Shown one piece after another: positions 18,291 through 26,339 of a DNA stretch of 64,000 nt (its first letter is position 1; every line of letters begins with the position of its first letter). The position numbers were made by a program, and so were the translations under genes. The DNA is from Pseudonocardia autotrophica (GTDB lineage: Bacteria > Actinomycetota > Actinomycetes > Mycobacteriales > Pseudonocardiaceae), in NCBI RefSeq assembly GCF_003945385.1, contig NZ_AP018920.1:7068001-7132000 (forward strand). Direction: 5' to 3'. The notes beneath the pieces were generated by a model. The model did no database searches, was not told the DNA's origin, and saw nothing but the letters and a program-made list of their open reading frames with translations.

Positions 18291-19463
18291 TTACTCGGGC
18301 CGGAATCCGGGTCGCAGGCCGGCGAAGGAGCCCGGCCCTCGCCGCTGACGGAGAGTCTCGGACGGCAGGACGCCGTACTTCTGCCGGTAGGACTCACTGA
18401 AGCGGCTCAGATGCGTGAAACCCCACCGGCGCGCCGTGCTGGTGATCGTCGTCTCCGCCGGATCCCCGTTGATCAGGTCGTCGTGCACCCTGGCGAGCCG
18501 GACCTCCTTCAGATACGCCATCGGAGAGACGCCGAGATGCTTCCGGAAGCCGTGCTCGATCGCGCGCACGCTCACGGACGCAGCTCGGGCGATGTCCGAC
18601 ACCGTGCTCACGCACGAAGGGTCGGTCTCCACGTAGTCGAGTGCGCGCCTGACCGCGGAGGAGGGGACGGCCGGGGCCGGCTCGTGGAGCTGCTCGGAGT
18701 ATTCATGTGACTGAGTGGTGAGCAACGACGTGATCAACAACTGCGAGAGCCTGGCGGCGAGGCTGCTCTCGTGTGACATTCCGTCGGGTCGCTCGAGTTC
18801 CGACTCGATGAGATCCACGGTCCGCAGAAATGTCGAACCCCGCCCCTGGGTGCTGACCTTGCCGAACTCGAAGTCGACCGGGCGGGCGATCGGCCGTCCG
18901 AGCAGCGTCGACAGGTCGCCCTCCAGATCGCCCCGGCTGATGCGGATGCCCACCACGCAGGAATCGGGGCTCCAATCGCGGAAGCCGAAGGGCTTGGTGG
19001 GAGGGACGACTGCGACGCGATCGGAGGTGAGGACGACCGATTCCGCACCGCACGACATCGTCAGGTGTCCCCGCATGGAGAAGCACACGATGTAGGACGT
19101 CCGCGGTGGCGGCGCCGAGATGTCGACGTCGGTCCCGAACGTCGTGTAGCCGATGTTGATCTGCGACGAGCTCGCCACCCGGTGCAGGAAGTCGAAGCCC
19201 CGACCGACTCGTCCGGCGGTCCGGATGGAGTGGTCGGCATACGACTGTGTCAACACCTCACGCGCCTCGTCCACGTCGCTCGTCGCGAAGGACTTCGCCG
19301 AGAAGGCTGAGCGCGGGCGCCCCGCAGGGCGGACGCGGGAGTCCTGGATCGTCCACATCAGCGTGAGACGCCTCTCGTTGCACGGTGCGAGGTCAGGCGG
19401 TGTGACCGGCGGGTCCGTAGTCCACCATCCCGAAGCCCTGGGGTCGAAGACGAACTGGCGCAT
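18291..19463 (-). CDS. AraC-family transcriptional regulator
   Basis: Up to 390 residues with an N-terminal cupin-like sensing domain (about 100-200: TSYIVCFSMRGHLTMS..) and a C-terminal pair of AraC helix-turn-helix motifs (about 285-375: VSDIARAASVSVRAIEHGF...ARRWGFTHLSRFSESYRQKYG). This architecture matches AraC_binding_2 regulators of aromatic pathways (XylS/FeaR-like). The start is uncertain: ATG at 19463 lacks a strong ribosome site, and ATG at 19358 is an alternative that removes 35 residues. It converges on the LLM/ligase operon and is divergent from nothing close, so it likely controls that operon or the hpaB operon on its other side (inference). Confidence 0.87.
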   Translation of the reverse strand: MRQFVFDPRASGWWTTDPPVTPPDLAPCNERRLTLMWTIQDSRVRPAGRPRSAFSAKSFATSDVDEAREVLTQSYADHSIRTAGRVGRGFDFLHRVASSSQINIGYTTFGTDVDISAPPPRTSYIVCFSMRGHLTMSCGAESVVLTSDRVAVVPPTKPFGFRDWSPDSCVVGIRISRGDLEGDLSTLLGRPIARPVDFEFGKVSTQGRGSTFLRTVDLIESELERPDGMSHESSLAARLSQLLITSLLTTQSHEYSEQLHEPAPAVPSSAVRRALDYVETDPSCVSTVSDIARAASVSVRAIEHGFRKHLGVSPMAYLKEVRLARVHDDLINGDPAETTITSTARRWGFTHLSRFSESYRQKYGVLPSETLRQRRGPGSFAGLRPGFRPE

Positions 19464-19491
19464 CGCGTCGTCGGGTTGCTGGCGTTGTACG

Positions 19492-19516
19492 GCTCGCCCC
19501 CTACGTGGGGGTGAGC
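19492..19516. promoter_or_regulatory. Inverted repeat upstream of araC-type gene
   Basis: Ten-base arms GCTCGCCCCC and GGGGGTGAGC (with one G-T pair if read as RNA) around TACGT, lying about 30 bases before the first possible start of the AraC gene. It could be an operator or an RNA hairpin in the leader. Function is inferred from place and symmetry only. Confidence 0.4.
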
Positions 19517-19564
19517 TTCAGGGCCCCGAGAACCTCGGCGTAGCCCGGCAGGGCCTCGCGGGGT

Positions 19565-19639
19565 GGCGCTCCTGTCGACATCCTCGCCGGCAGGAGCGCC
19601 GGATCAGGCGCGGGGACCGCGGGCCCACGACGGGCCCGC
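19565..19639. terminator. Two tandem hairpins after LLM gene
   Basis: Two perfect stems lie between the AraC gene and the 3' end of the minus-strand LLM gene: GGCGCTCCTG/CAGGAGCGCC at 19565-19600 and GCGGGCCC/GGGCCCGC at 19619-19639. No U-run follows, as is common in GC-rich actinobacteria. They probably end transcription of the hpaB-flavin reductase-LLM operon. Confidence 0.5.
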
Positions 19640-19705
19640 AACCCCTTCCACCGCCGCGCAGGAGGCAGCCGGGTTTCCGGAGCCCCGGCCGATTGCCGGG
19701 AGGAG

Positions 19706-20779
19706 TTACGCGCGGGCGAGGATCGACGTTCCGATGTCGGCGATGTCCCGTTCGGCGGTGAACGGGTTGGACAGGAACGTGCTCACCATGTCCACTCCCG
19801 CCTCGATCATGCCCTGGGTCTTCTCCCAGATCTCGTCGGGGGAGCCGTAGAGGCACCAGTAGTCGCACAGCTGCTTGGTGATCAGCGGCCGGTGCGAGTC
19901 GTCGAGCCCCTTCTGGTACTTCGACCAGGTGTCGAGGTAGTGCGGCTGCTCGGTGGCGTTCGGGTCGCCCAGGTAGGCGGTGGCCGCGGCCGCGCTGGCC
20001 TCGACGATCGAAGGGTCGAGCTCGGCGGCGTGCGCGCGCATGAACCCGATGTTGGTCACGCAGGAGCTGATCGGGCCGGAGGCGAAGCCGTGGTCGACGC
20101 CGTCCTCCCAGGTCTCGCCGTTGCGCAGCTGGTAGAACCAGCTCACCGCGACGAGCTTGACCGAACCGGGCGGCCGGCCGGCGTCGGCGACCGCCTTGTC
20201 CAGCTCCCGGCGCACCAGTTTGATCATCTCGGGGTCCGGCCCGAGGCAGTAGGCCACGTAGTCCGCGTAGCGGGCGGCGACCTCGATGCCGCGCGGGCCA
20301 CCGGCGGCCATCCACACCGGGACCGGGTCGTCGAGGTTGTACCAGCTGCCGTCCTTGTCGAGGAACTCCAGCTCGCGCTCCTTGCCCCGCCACTTCTCGG
20401 TGACCCGCCGGCCCGCGAGCAGGCCGGTGGTGACCCGGAGCGCGTCGTCGAGCTGGGCGATGCTCGCCGGGCTGTGGCCCATGGAGCGCAGCGCGTTGTT
20501 CGCGGTGCCGATGCCGAGGAAGGTGCGGCCGGGGGCGAGGGCGTTGAGCGTGGCGTGGGAGTTGGCGGTGACGGCGGGGATGCGGGTCAGCGGGTTGGTG
20601 ACCCAGGTGCCGAGGTTGATCGTGGACGTCTCGCGGGCGGCGAGGGCCAGGTACTGGTAGGGGTCGCTGAACAGCAGCGGCCCCTCGCCGACGCCGAAGT
20701 GGGTGACCCCGGTGTCCTCGGCCTGCTTGACGATGCCGACCTGGTCGATCTTGGCGCATGCGCCGATGAAGAACTCCAT
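19706..20779 (-). CDS. LLM-class oxidoreductase (F420- or FMN-dependent)
   Basis: Luciferase-like TIM-barrel protein, about 357 residues, ATG at 20779 with AAAGGAG six bases upstream. Motifs: QAEDTGVTHFGVGEGPLLF, NLGTWVTNPLTRIPAVTANSH, LGIGTANNALRSMG and VWMAAGGPRGIEVAARYADY. The SxG-T-N and NALR blocks resemble F420-dependent methylenetetrahydromethanopterin reductase-like (MER) members, so either cofactor is possible. It is last in a minus-strand operon after the hpaB-like hydroxylase and flavin reductase, so it acts in the same pathway. Substrate unknown. Confidence 0.85.
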   Translation of the reverse strand: MEFFIGACAKIDQVGIVKQAEDTGVTHFGVGEGPLLFSDPYQYLALAARETSTINLGTWVTNPLTRIPAVTANSHATLNALAPGRTFLGIGTANNALRSMGHSPASIAQLDDALRVTTGLLAGRRVTEKWRGKERELEFLDKDGSWYNLDDPVPVWMAAGGPRGIEVAARYADYVAYCLGPDPEMIKLVRRELDKAVADAGRPPGSVKLVAVSWFYQLRNGETWEDGVDHGFASGPISSCVTNIGFMRAHAAELDPSIVEASAAAATAYLGDPNATEQPHYLDTWSKYQKGLDDSHRPLITKQLCDYWCLYGSPDEIWEKTQGMIEAGVDMVSTFLSNPFTAERDIADIGTSILARA

Positions 20780-20858
20780 CAACTGCTCCTTTGCAGTAGA
20801 GAGGCGTGCGGGTGTGGTGGACAGGCGTGCGGGTGTGGTGGGCAGGTGTGCGGGCGGC

Positions 20859-21413
20859 TCACCAGGGGGCGGAGAGCAGCCATTCCTGTGGGGCGGACGC
20901 GGCGGCGCGTTCCCAGTCGGGGCCGGGGAGGTCGAGGAACGCGCCCTGGGCGTAGAGCAGTGGCTCGCCCGCGTGCACCGCCACCGCGTCGACCAGGCCG
21001 AGGACGATCACGTGGTCCCCGCCGTCGCGGATCTCGTGCACCGCGCAGTCGAGGTGGGCGATCGCGCCGTCGAGGTGCGGGCCGTAGCGGCCGGGGGAGT
21101 GGGCGACGCCTGCGAACCGGTCCGCAGGCCGCGCGAAGTCCCGGGCGAGCACTCCCTGGTCCGAGGCGAGGATGCTGACCCCGAACCCCGGCGCCGAGGT
21201 CAGCGCGCGGTGCATCGACCGGTCCCGGCCGAGGCAGGCGAGCACCAGCGGCGGGTCGAGCGACAGCGAGCAGAAGGCGCTGACCGTGGCGCCGACCGGC
21301 CCGGCGGTCGTGGTGGTCGTGACCACGGTGACGCCGCTGGCGAACTGGCCCAGGGCGTGGCGGAACCGGGGTGGGCTGATCGGGTCCCGGTCGAGCGGGG
21401 CGGGCGCGGCCAT
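20859..21413 (-). CDS. Flavin reductase (HpaC-like)
   Basis: NAD(P)H:flavin oxidoreductase of 184 residues that supplies reduced FAD/FMN to the hydroxylase encoded just upstream. The start overlaps that gene's stop as TGATG. Family blocks: RHALGQFASGVTVVTT, AFCSLSLDPPLVLACLGRDRSMHRAL, FGVSILASDQGVLARDFA and a final GDHVIVLGLVDAVAVHAGEPLLYAQGAF. These match the flavin-reductase-like domain of HpaC/RutF enzymes over the full length. Confidence 0.9.
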   Translation of the reverse strand: MAAPAPLDRDPISPPRFRHALGQFASGVTVVTTTTTAGPVGATVSAFCSLSLDPPLVLACLGRDRSMHRALTSAPGFGVSILASDQGVLARDFARPADRFAGVAHSPGRYGPHLDGAIAHLDCAVHEIRDGGDHVIVLGLVDAVAVHAGEPLLYAQGAFLDLPGPDWERAAASAPQEWLLSAPW

Positions 21414-22879
21414 CAGGGTGCCGGGGTGTCGGGGTCGCCGGCGAGGGCGAGCGCGCGGTCGACCAGACGGAAGCACTCGGACTTGTCGTAGGCCAGGTAG
21501 TTCATGGCGAGGATGCGCACCGGGTCGCCGGCGTAGTAGCGCTCGTACTGCACGGCGCGCTGTCCGAACGCGTCGCCGCACAGGTCCCAGGCCAGCTTGT
21601 AGAGCCGGATCCGGTCCACGGCGGACATCTCGGCGCCGCGGTAGTAGCGCGCGATGTCCTCGGCGATCGGCGAGCCGAAGTCCTCGGCCGAGGGCATCAT
21701 CAGCAGTCCGCCCGCGCCGAGGGTCTGCAGCACCTCGACCAGCTTGGGGTACTGCGTGGCCAGCACCACCCGCAGCGTCTGCAGGGCGTTGAACCGGGGT
21801 CGGACCGTGCCGGTCGCGGTGGTCTCGTACTCGGCCTCGGCCGCGACGAGCAGCGCGTGCGCCTGCTCGACGGCGGCGATGCACTCGCCGAGCTTCTGCT
21901 GCACGTGCAGGAAGCCGTCGATCTTCACCGACTGGCTGAGCTTCATCGCCAGCCCGGTGACGAACTGCAGCTTGACCAGGCCGCGGACGCCGGTCTGGTG
22001 CGCGGTGTGCTGGCGCAGGTCGGTCTCGGCGTAGAGGGCGTTGGCCAGTTCCACGTCGCCGTGCAGGAACACCCGGTCCCACGGCACCAGCACGTCGTCG
22101 AACACGACGAGGCAGTCCGCCTCCTCGAAGTGCGAGGACAGCGGGTGGTCGAACGGGTGCCGGGTGCCGTCGTCGAAGGGGGCGCGGGAGATCAGCCGCA
22201 GGCCCGGGGTGTCGATCGGGATCGCGAAGCAGGCGGCGTGGCGCTCGTCGCCGGGGCGCAGGCCGGGCAGGCTGTAGATGATCAGCTCGTCGGCCATCGG
22301 GGCGAGCGTGGCCAGCATCCGGGCACCGCGGACGACCAGCCCCTCGGCGGTCTCGGACACCACGCCCATGTGCAGGAACTGCTCCTGCTGCTCCGACGCA
22401 CCCTTCGACCGGTCGGTCTGCGGGGTGATCAGCGCGTGGGTGAGGAACAGGTCGTTGTCGCGGACGTAGGAGTAGTAGCGCGCGATGTTGTCCGCGTACC
22501 GCTGCCCGAGCCTGGCGAACACCCCGGGGGACTCGGTGAACGCCATCAACGTGGTGTTCAGGAAGTCCGGCGAGCGACCCATCAGGCCCAGCGTCGGTTC
22601 GGCCCACGCCCGGTACGCGGCCCGCCTCGCGGCCAGGTCCTCCGGGGTGCGGCACGGCAGGAACGCGCGTCCGACCCGGGCCCCGTCCGGACCCGGCGCG
22701 GTGAGCACCGGGGCGAGCTCGGGATCGTGCTGCAGGTCGTAGAGCCGGGCGATCTGCTCGATCGGCCGACGCAGGGCGGGATGCGTGGTGACGTCGTCGA
22801 CGCGCTCGCCCCGCAACCACACCTCGCGGGGGTGTTTCTGCAGGTTCTCGACGTACTGCGCACCGGTACGGACGGGCAT
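21413..22879 (-). CDS. 4-Hydroxyphenylacetate 3-monooxygenase-type oxygenase (HpaB-like)
   Basis: FADH2-using phenol hydroxylase that adds an ortho hydroxyl to a para- or meta-hydroxylated aromatic acid, giving a catechol. The ATG at 22879 follows GAGAAGGGA; 488 residues is the family's normal length. Seen: N-terminal MPVRTGAQYVENLQ...VWLRGERV, the acyl-CoA-dehydrogenase-like middle with DNDLFLTHALITPQTDRSK and FDDVLVPWDRVF, and the C-terminal HpaB block with AGGLLMMPSAEDF. The flavin reductase and an LLM enzyme follow in the operon. The nearby mhpB/mhpC-like genes suggest the catechol product enters meta cleavage (inference); the exact aromatic acid is unknown. Confidence 0.9.
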   Translation of the reverse strand: MPVRTGAQYVENLQKHPREVWLRGERVDDVTTHPALRRPIEQIARLYDLQHDPELAPVLTAPGPDGARVGRAFLPCRTPEDLAARRAAYRAWAEPTLGLMGRSPDFLNTTLMAFTESPGVFARLGQRYADNIARYYSYVRDNDLFLTHALITPQTDRSKGASEQQEQFLHMGVVSETAEGLVVRGARMLATLAPMADELIIYSLPGLRPGDERHAACFAIPIDTPGLRLISRAPFDDGTRHPFDHPLSSHFEEADCLVVFDDVLVPWDRVFLHGDVELANALYAETDLRQHTAHQTGVRGLVKLQFVTGLAMKLSQSVKIDGFLHVQQKLGECIAAVEQAHALLVAAEAEYETTATGTVRPRFNALQTLRVVLATQYPKLVEVLQTLGAGGLLMMPSAEDFGSPIAEDIARYYRGAEMSAVDRIRLYKLAWDLCGDAFGQRAVQYERYYAGDPVRILAMNYLAYDKSECFRLVDRALALAGDPDTPAP

Positions 22880-22903
22880 CGACGGTCCCTTCTCAACAAC
22901 TGG

Positions 22904-22930
22904 AATGCTAGCGTGCCTGTGCACGCTAAC
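22904..22930. promoter_or_regulatory. Probable operator upstream of hpaB-like gene
   Basis: Inverted repeat TAGCGTGC-CTGT-GCACGCTA (22909-22928), 30-50 bases upstream of the HpaB start, preceded by AATGCTAGC. The same AATGCTAG core recurs at 23038 and 26268 in front of other genes of this pathway, suggesting a shared regulator, most likely the GntR protein encoded at 25411-26166. Confidence 0.55.
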
Positions 22931-23003
22931 CGGAGGCGCAGGTCACAGCAAGCGTCCCCCGGTCTCGACGTCGGCCCGGCCGTCACGCGACCGAGTCGAT
23001 CCC

Positions 23004-23046
23004 TTGACAGTGATCAAGGACACGTGTTGCATGCTTGCATGCTAGG
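23004..23046 (+). promoter_or_regulatory. Promoter and repeat box for the LLM pair
   Basis: A perfect TTGACA at 23004 is followed 17 bases later by TTGCAT at 23027 (weak -10). The -10 region is a tandem TTGCATGC TTGCATGC TAGG, which contains the CATGCTAGG core shared with the hpaB and mhpB upstream regions. A binding protein here would block the promoter, fitting a repressor of GntR type. Confidence 0.5.
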
Positions 23047-23087
23047 AGGCCAGCAGGGTCTCTGCGATCTACGGAGGATTCTCAACG

Positions 23088-24359
23088 ATGAGATTGGGAA
23101 CGTTCCTGCTGCCCAGTGCGGGCGCGACACCGGAGCAGTACCGACAGGGTTACGCGGGCGTGAATCCGAACTTCTATCAGCAGGCCCTCTTCGAGAACGG
23201 TGCCGTGCTGCGTCAGATCGACGACCTCGGCTTCGACTTCGCGGCCTTCTCCGAACACCACTTCCACCTCGAGGGCCTCGAGATCTCGAACAACCCGATC
23301 CTGCTCGGCTCCTGGGCCGCGGGGATCACGAAGAAGCTGCGCATCGGGCAGATGGCGACCGTCCTGCCGGCCCGCAACCCGATCCTGGTGGCCGAGGACC
23401 TGGCCATGCTCGACCACTTCAGCGGTGGCCGGATGATCGCCGGGTTCGCCCGCGGCTACCAGAGCCGCCACGTCACCACGATCGGCCAGAAGAACGGCGC
23501 CGTCGCCACCTACGCGACCGACCCGCAGTACGCCGAGCACGACGCGATCAACCGCGAGCTGTTCGAGGAGGCCTACCAGGTGGTGCGCGGCCTCTGGGCG
23601 AACCGCGAGTTCGCCTACCAGGGCAAGCACTGGCAGGTCCCGCCGCCCGGGATCACCTGGGACCACCCCGGGACGCGGGAGATGGCGCCGTCCACCGTGA
23701 GCGCCGACGGCGCCGTGGAGAAGATCGGCATCGCCCCGAACACCCTGCAGGACCCGTCCACGATCGAACTGATGGTGCCCTTCACGCTCAGCCCCAACAC
23801 GATCCGCTGGGCGGCGCGCGAGGGCGGCTGGCCGATCATCTTCTCCCCGATCGAGGAGACGGTGAAGGCCTGCCTCGACGCCTACCACGACGAGGCGAAG
23901 CACCGGGACCCGTCGATCGGGTGGGGCCGCAACGTCGGACACTTCCGGGAGATCGTCGTGGCCGACACCGACGAGGAGGCCTTCGCGATCGGATCTGACG
24001 CGCTCGGCTTCATCTGGCCGGCCTGGCACGACCACTTCGGGTTCAACGAGGCCCTGCGCTACCCGGGCGAGGAGGGGCCGATCCCGAACAACTACCAGAG
24101 CATGGTCGACCGCGGGTACTCCATCGCAGGCACTGTCGACACCGTGGCCCGCAAGCTCGAGAAGGAAATCGAGAAGTTCGGCATCGAGCTGCTCGTGCTG
24201 TGGATGGGCCTCGGCCCCGCGCCGATCGACAAGATGCTGCGCAGCAACGAGCTGCTGGTCGAGAAGGTCCTGCCGAAGATCGGCATCAAGCTTGACCGGT
24301 TCGAGCCGACCCTGCGCCCGGAGTTCAACACGCCCGCCTGGAACGCCCCGACCCGCTGA
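23088..24359 (+). CDS. LLM-class flavin-dependent monooxygenase
   Basis: Luciferase-like enzyme of 423 residues, ATG behind CGGAGGA. Blocks: QIDDLGFDFAAFSEHHFHLEG with the EHH active-site signature, NNPILLGSWAAGITKKLRIGQMATVLPARNP, MLDHFSGGRMIAGFARGYQ and late HGF/IIFSPIEET. The long loop after residue 150 (TIGQKNGAVATYATDPQYAEHD..) is typical of larger FMN-dependent members acting on bulky substrates. It faces the hpaB operon across a 200-base divergent region holding shared regulatory boxes and is followed by a second LLM gene. Confidence 0.87.
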   Translation: MRLGTFLLPSAGATPEQYRQGYAGVNPNFYQQALFENGAVLRQIDDLGFDFAAFSEHHFHLEGLEISNNPILLGSWAAGITKKLRIGQMATVLPARNPILVAEDLAMLDHFSGGRMIAGFARGYQSRHVTTIGQKNGAVATYATDPQYAEHDAINRELFEEAYQVVRGLWANREFAYQGKHWQVPPPGITWDHPGTREMAPSTVSADGAVEKIGIAPNTLQDPSTIELMVPFTLSPNTIRWAAREGGWPIIFSPIEETVKACLDAYHDEAKHRDPSIGWGRNVGHFREIVVADTDEEAFAIGSDALGFIWPAWHDHFGFNEALRYPGEEGPIPNNYQSMVDRGYSIAGTVDTVARKLEKEIEKFGIELLVLWMGLGPAPIDKMLRSNELLVEKVLPKIGIKLDRFEPTLRPEFNTPAWNAPTR

Positions 24360-24482
24360 TCAGGTTTCTCCGAGCCCGGACCTGTCGTCGAATCAACAAG
24401 TGCAGAGGAGCGTTGACATCTTCACCACCCGCGCGGACGTCCACGACGGAGAGGTCGTGTCGACCTGCAAAGGGGCTCGATC

Positions 24483-25346
24483 TTGACCGGCGCCGCGGCG
24501 GCGCGGATCGGGATCGGGCTGCCCGCCGCGGTCCCGGGGGTCAGGCTCGACCAGCTCGTGGAGTGGGCCCGGCGGTCCGACGCCGCCGGGTTCTCCTCGC
24601 TGGCGACCCTCGACCGGCTGGTCCATGACGGGCTCGAGCCGCTCGTCACGCTCGGGGCCGCCGCGGCGGTCACCGAGCGGATCGGGCTGGGCAGCTACGT
24701 GCTGCTGGCGCCGACCAGGGGCCCGTCGGCGCTGCTGGCCCGGCAGACCGCGACGCTCGATCGGCTCTCCGGTGGCCGGTTCACCCTCGGTCTCGGCGTC
24801 GGCGCCCGGCAGGACGACTACCGGGCCACCAATACGGAGTTCCGCACCCGGGGGCGACGGCTGGACACGATGCTCGACGAGCTGCAGGCGATCTGGGCGG
24901 CGCCCGGGCCGGAGCGGGTCGGCCCCACGCCGTTGAGTGGCCGTCCACGGATCGTGCTGGGCGGGCGGTCGGCTGCCGCGCTGGAGCGGGCCGCCCGTGC
25001 AGGCGACGGCTGGGTCTCCGGCAGCACCGCGTTCTTCGCCGAGGGTGCGGCCGCGGTGCGGGCGGCCTGGCAGCGGCACGGGCGCGAGGGTGCGCCGCGG
25101 CTGCAGGCGGTGGCGTACTTCTCCCTCGGGACGGATGCGGCCCGGCACGCCCGCGAGTACCTGACGAGCTACTACGGGTTCGTCGGCGCCGGGGCCGCCG
25201 CGGTCGCCGACTCCGCGTTGACCACTCCCGCCGCGGTACGCGGGGTTGCCGAGGAGATGGGGCGTGCGGGGTGCGACGAGCTACTGCTGTTCCCGTGCCG
25301 GCCCGAGCCCGAGCAGGTGGATCTCCTGGCGGCGGCCCTGATGTGA
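24483..25346 (+). CDS. LLM-class oxidoreductase, compact
   Basis: 287-residue luciferase-like protein, probable TTG start behind AAAGGGG. Motifs: EWARRSDAAGFSSLATLDRL, GLGSYVLLAPTRGPSALLARQTATLDRLSGGRFTLGLGVGAR and PRIVLGGRSAAALERAARAGDGW. The short length and GVGAR/GGxS blocks resemble F420-dependent members (TIGR03620/LLM-like), but cofactor is not certain. It is probably co-transcribed with the LLM gene 124 bases upstream and converges on the GntR gene. Confidence 0.82.
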   Translation: MTGAAAARIGIGLPAAVPGVRLDQLVEWARRSDAAGFSSLATLDRLVHDGLEPLVTLGAAAAVTERIGLGSYVLLAPTRGPSALLARQTATLDRLSGGRFTLGLGVGARQDDYRATNTEFRTRGRRLDTMLDELQAIWAAPGPERVGPTPLSGRPRIVLGGRSAAALERAARAGDGWVSGSTAFFAEGAAAVRAAWQRHGREGAPRLQAVAYFSLGTDAARHAREYLTSYYGFVGAGAAAVADSALTTPAAVRGVAEEMGRAGCDELLLFPCRPEPEQVDLLAAALM

Positions 25347-25410
25347 GCGCCCCCGGCGTGAGGCCTGGCTTGAGAGCCCCGCCAAGGGGGCTCCCAGGGC
25401 AGGACTTCGG

Positions 25411-26166
25411 TCAGGCGGGACGGGCGCCGTTGGGGGGCTTCTTGTCTACAGCGCTCGGCCCGGCCTCCAGGCGGATGATGTCGACGGTGCCTGAGATGTG
25501 GCGCTCGATCTCGCGCCGCGCCGCTGCGCCGTCGTGGCTCCGCAGCGCCGCGATGATCCGCTCGTGATCGGCGTGGCGGCCGTCGAGGGCGTCGGACAGC
25601 GGAGTGTGGGTGCCGGTCGTGTTGATCAGAAAGTCGCTGAGGTCAAACATCCGCTCGCAGGTAGCCGCCATGATCGTGGACCGGGACATCTCGTGCACGA
25701 TTGCGTGGAACTGCCGGTTGTGCACCCGGTAGCCGTGGCTGCGACGGTCGGCGTCGGCGTCGGCGCGCAGGTCGGCAATCAGGGACTCGACCTGCTCGAG
25801 CTGCTGCAACTGGGCCTCGGTGCGCCGGTCGGCCGCTACCTCGGCGAGGATGCCCTCCATGCCGGCGAAGAACCGAAAGAAGTCCACGACCTCCTGGGGC
25901 GAGTAGCGGCAGACCTCGCAACCGACCTGCGGAATGATGTCGACCAGGCCCTCGCCGGACAGCCGACGCAGAGCCTCCATCACGGGCTGCTTGCTCACCT
26001 GGAACTGACTCTTGAGCGCCTCGACCTGCAATCGCTCGCCTGCGGCGTAGGCGCCCTCGAGTAGCTGTTCCTTGATCTGCACATAGATCATCGAGCCGAG
26101 TCGCACGGACGACGAACGTGCGTCGCCCAGTCCGGGCCGGAGCTCGAAGTCACCGGTCATCGCCAT
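25411..26166 (-). CDS. GntR-family regulator with FCD effector domain
   Basis: Transcription factor of about 251 residues: N-terminal winged helix (YVQIKEQLLEGAYAAGERLQVEALKSQFQVSKQPVMEALRRLSGEGLV) and all-helical FCD ligand domain with the metal-site pattern ..N RQFHAIVHEMS.. and ..HADHERIIAAL..H... FCD members (FadR/VanR-like) are usually repressors released by an organic acid. Start chosen at the internal ATG pair near 26166; a longer reading to 26220 lacks support. It is divergent from mhpB by about 120 bases, and AATGCTAG boxes in that gap and before hpaB and the LLM genes make it the likely regulator of the whole aromatic region (inference). Confidence 0.85.
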   Translation of the reverse strand: MAMTGDFELRPGLGDARSSSVRLGSMIYVQIKEQLLEGAYAAGERLQVEALKSQFQVSKQPVMEALRRLSGEGLVDIIPQVGCEVCRYSPQEVVDFFRFFAGMEGILAEVAADRRTEAQLQQLEQVESLIADLRADADADRRSHGYRVHNRQFHAIVHEMSRSTIMAATCERMFDLSDFLINTTGTHTPLSDALDGRHADHERIIAALRSHDGAAARREIERHISGTVDIIRLEAGPSAVDKKPPNGARPA

Positions 26167-26261
26167 CCATCGAGCGTAACGGAGAGACGGTTCCGCTCCG
26201 CCCGCCGCGCGGACGGACAAGGTCTTGCCCGCTCTTCGCAGCGACCTCTACGATCCTGGAA

Positions 26262-26276
26262 CGCTAGAATGCTAGG
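26262..26276. promoter_or_regulatory. Repeat box in gntR/mhpB divergent region
   Basis: CGCTAGAATGCTAGG, containing two CTAG steps nine bases apart and the AATGCTAGG core shared with sites at 22904 and 23038. It lies 10 bases before the mhpB start codon, a good place for repression. Candidate GntR operator. Confidence 0.5.
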
Positions 26277-26339
26277 GAGCGCACAATGACGTTGGCCCTC
26301 TGCACGACCTCGCACACTCCGCTGATGGGGCGGTCTGAG

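Noticed and set aside
20859..22820. 653-codon minus-strand frame as one protein
   Set aside because: Only the last 184 codons are a real protein (flavin reductase); the first part is a shifted reading of the HpaB-like gene.
21857..23998. Long plus-strand frame across the hpaB start and LLM gene
   Set aside because: It crosses a promoter region and overlaps two well-supported genes on opposite strands; composition is Arg/Gly/Asp shadow.
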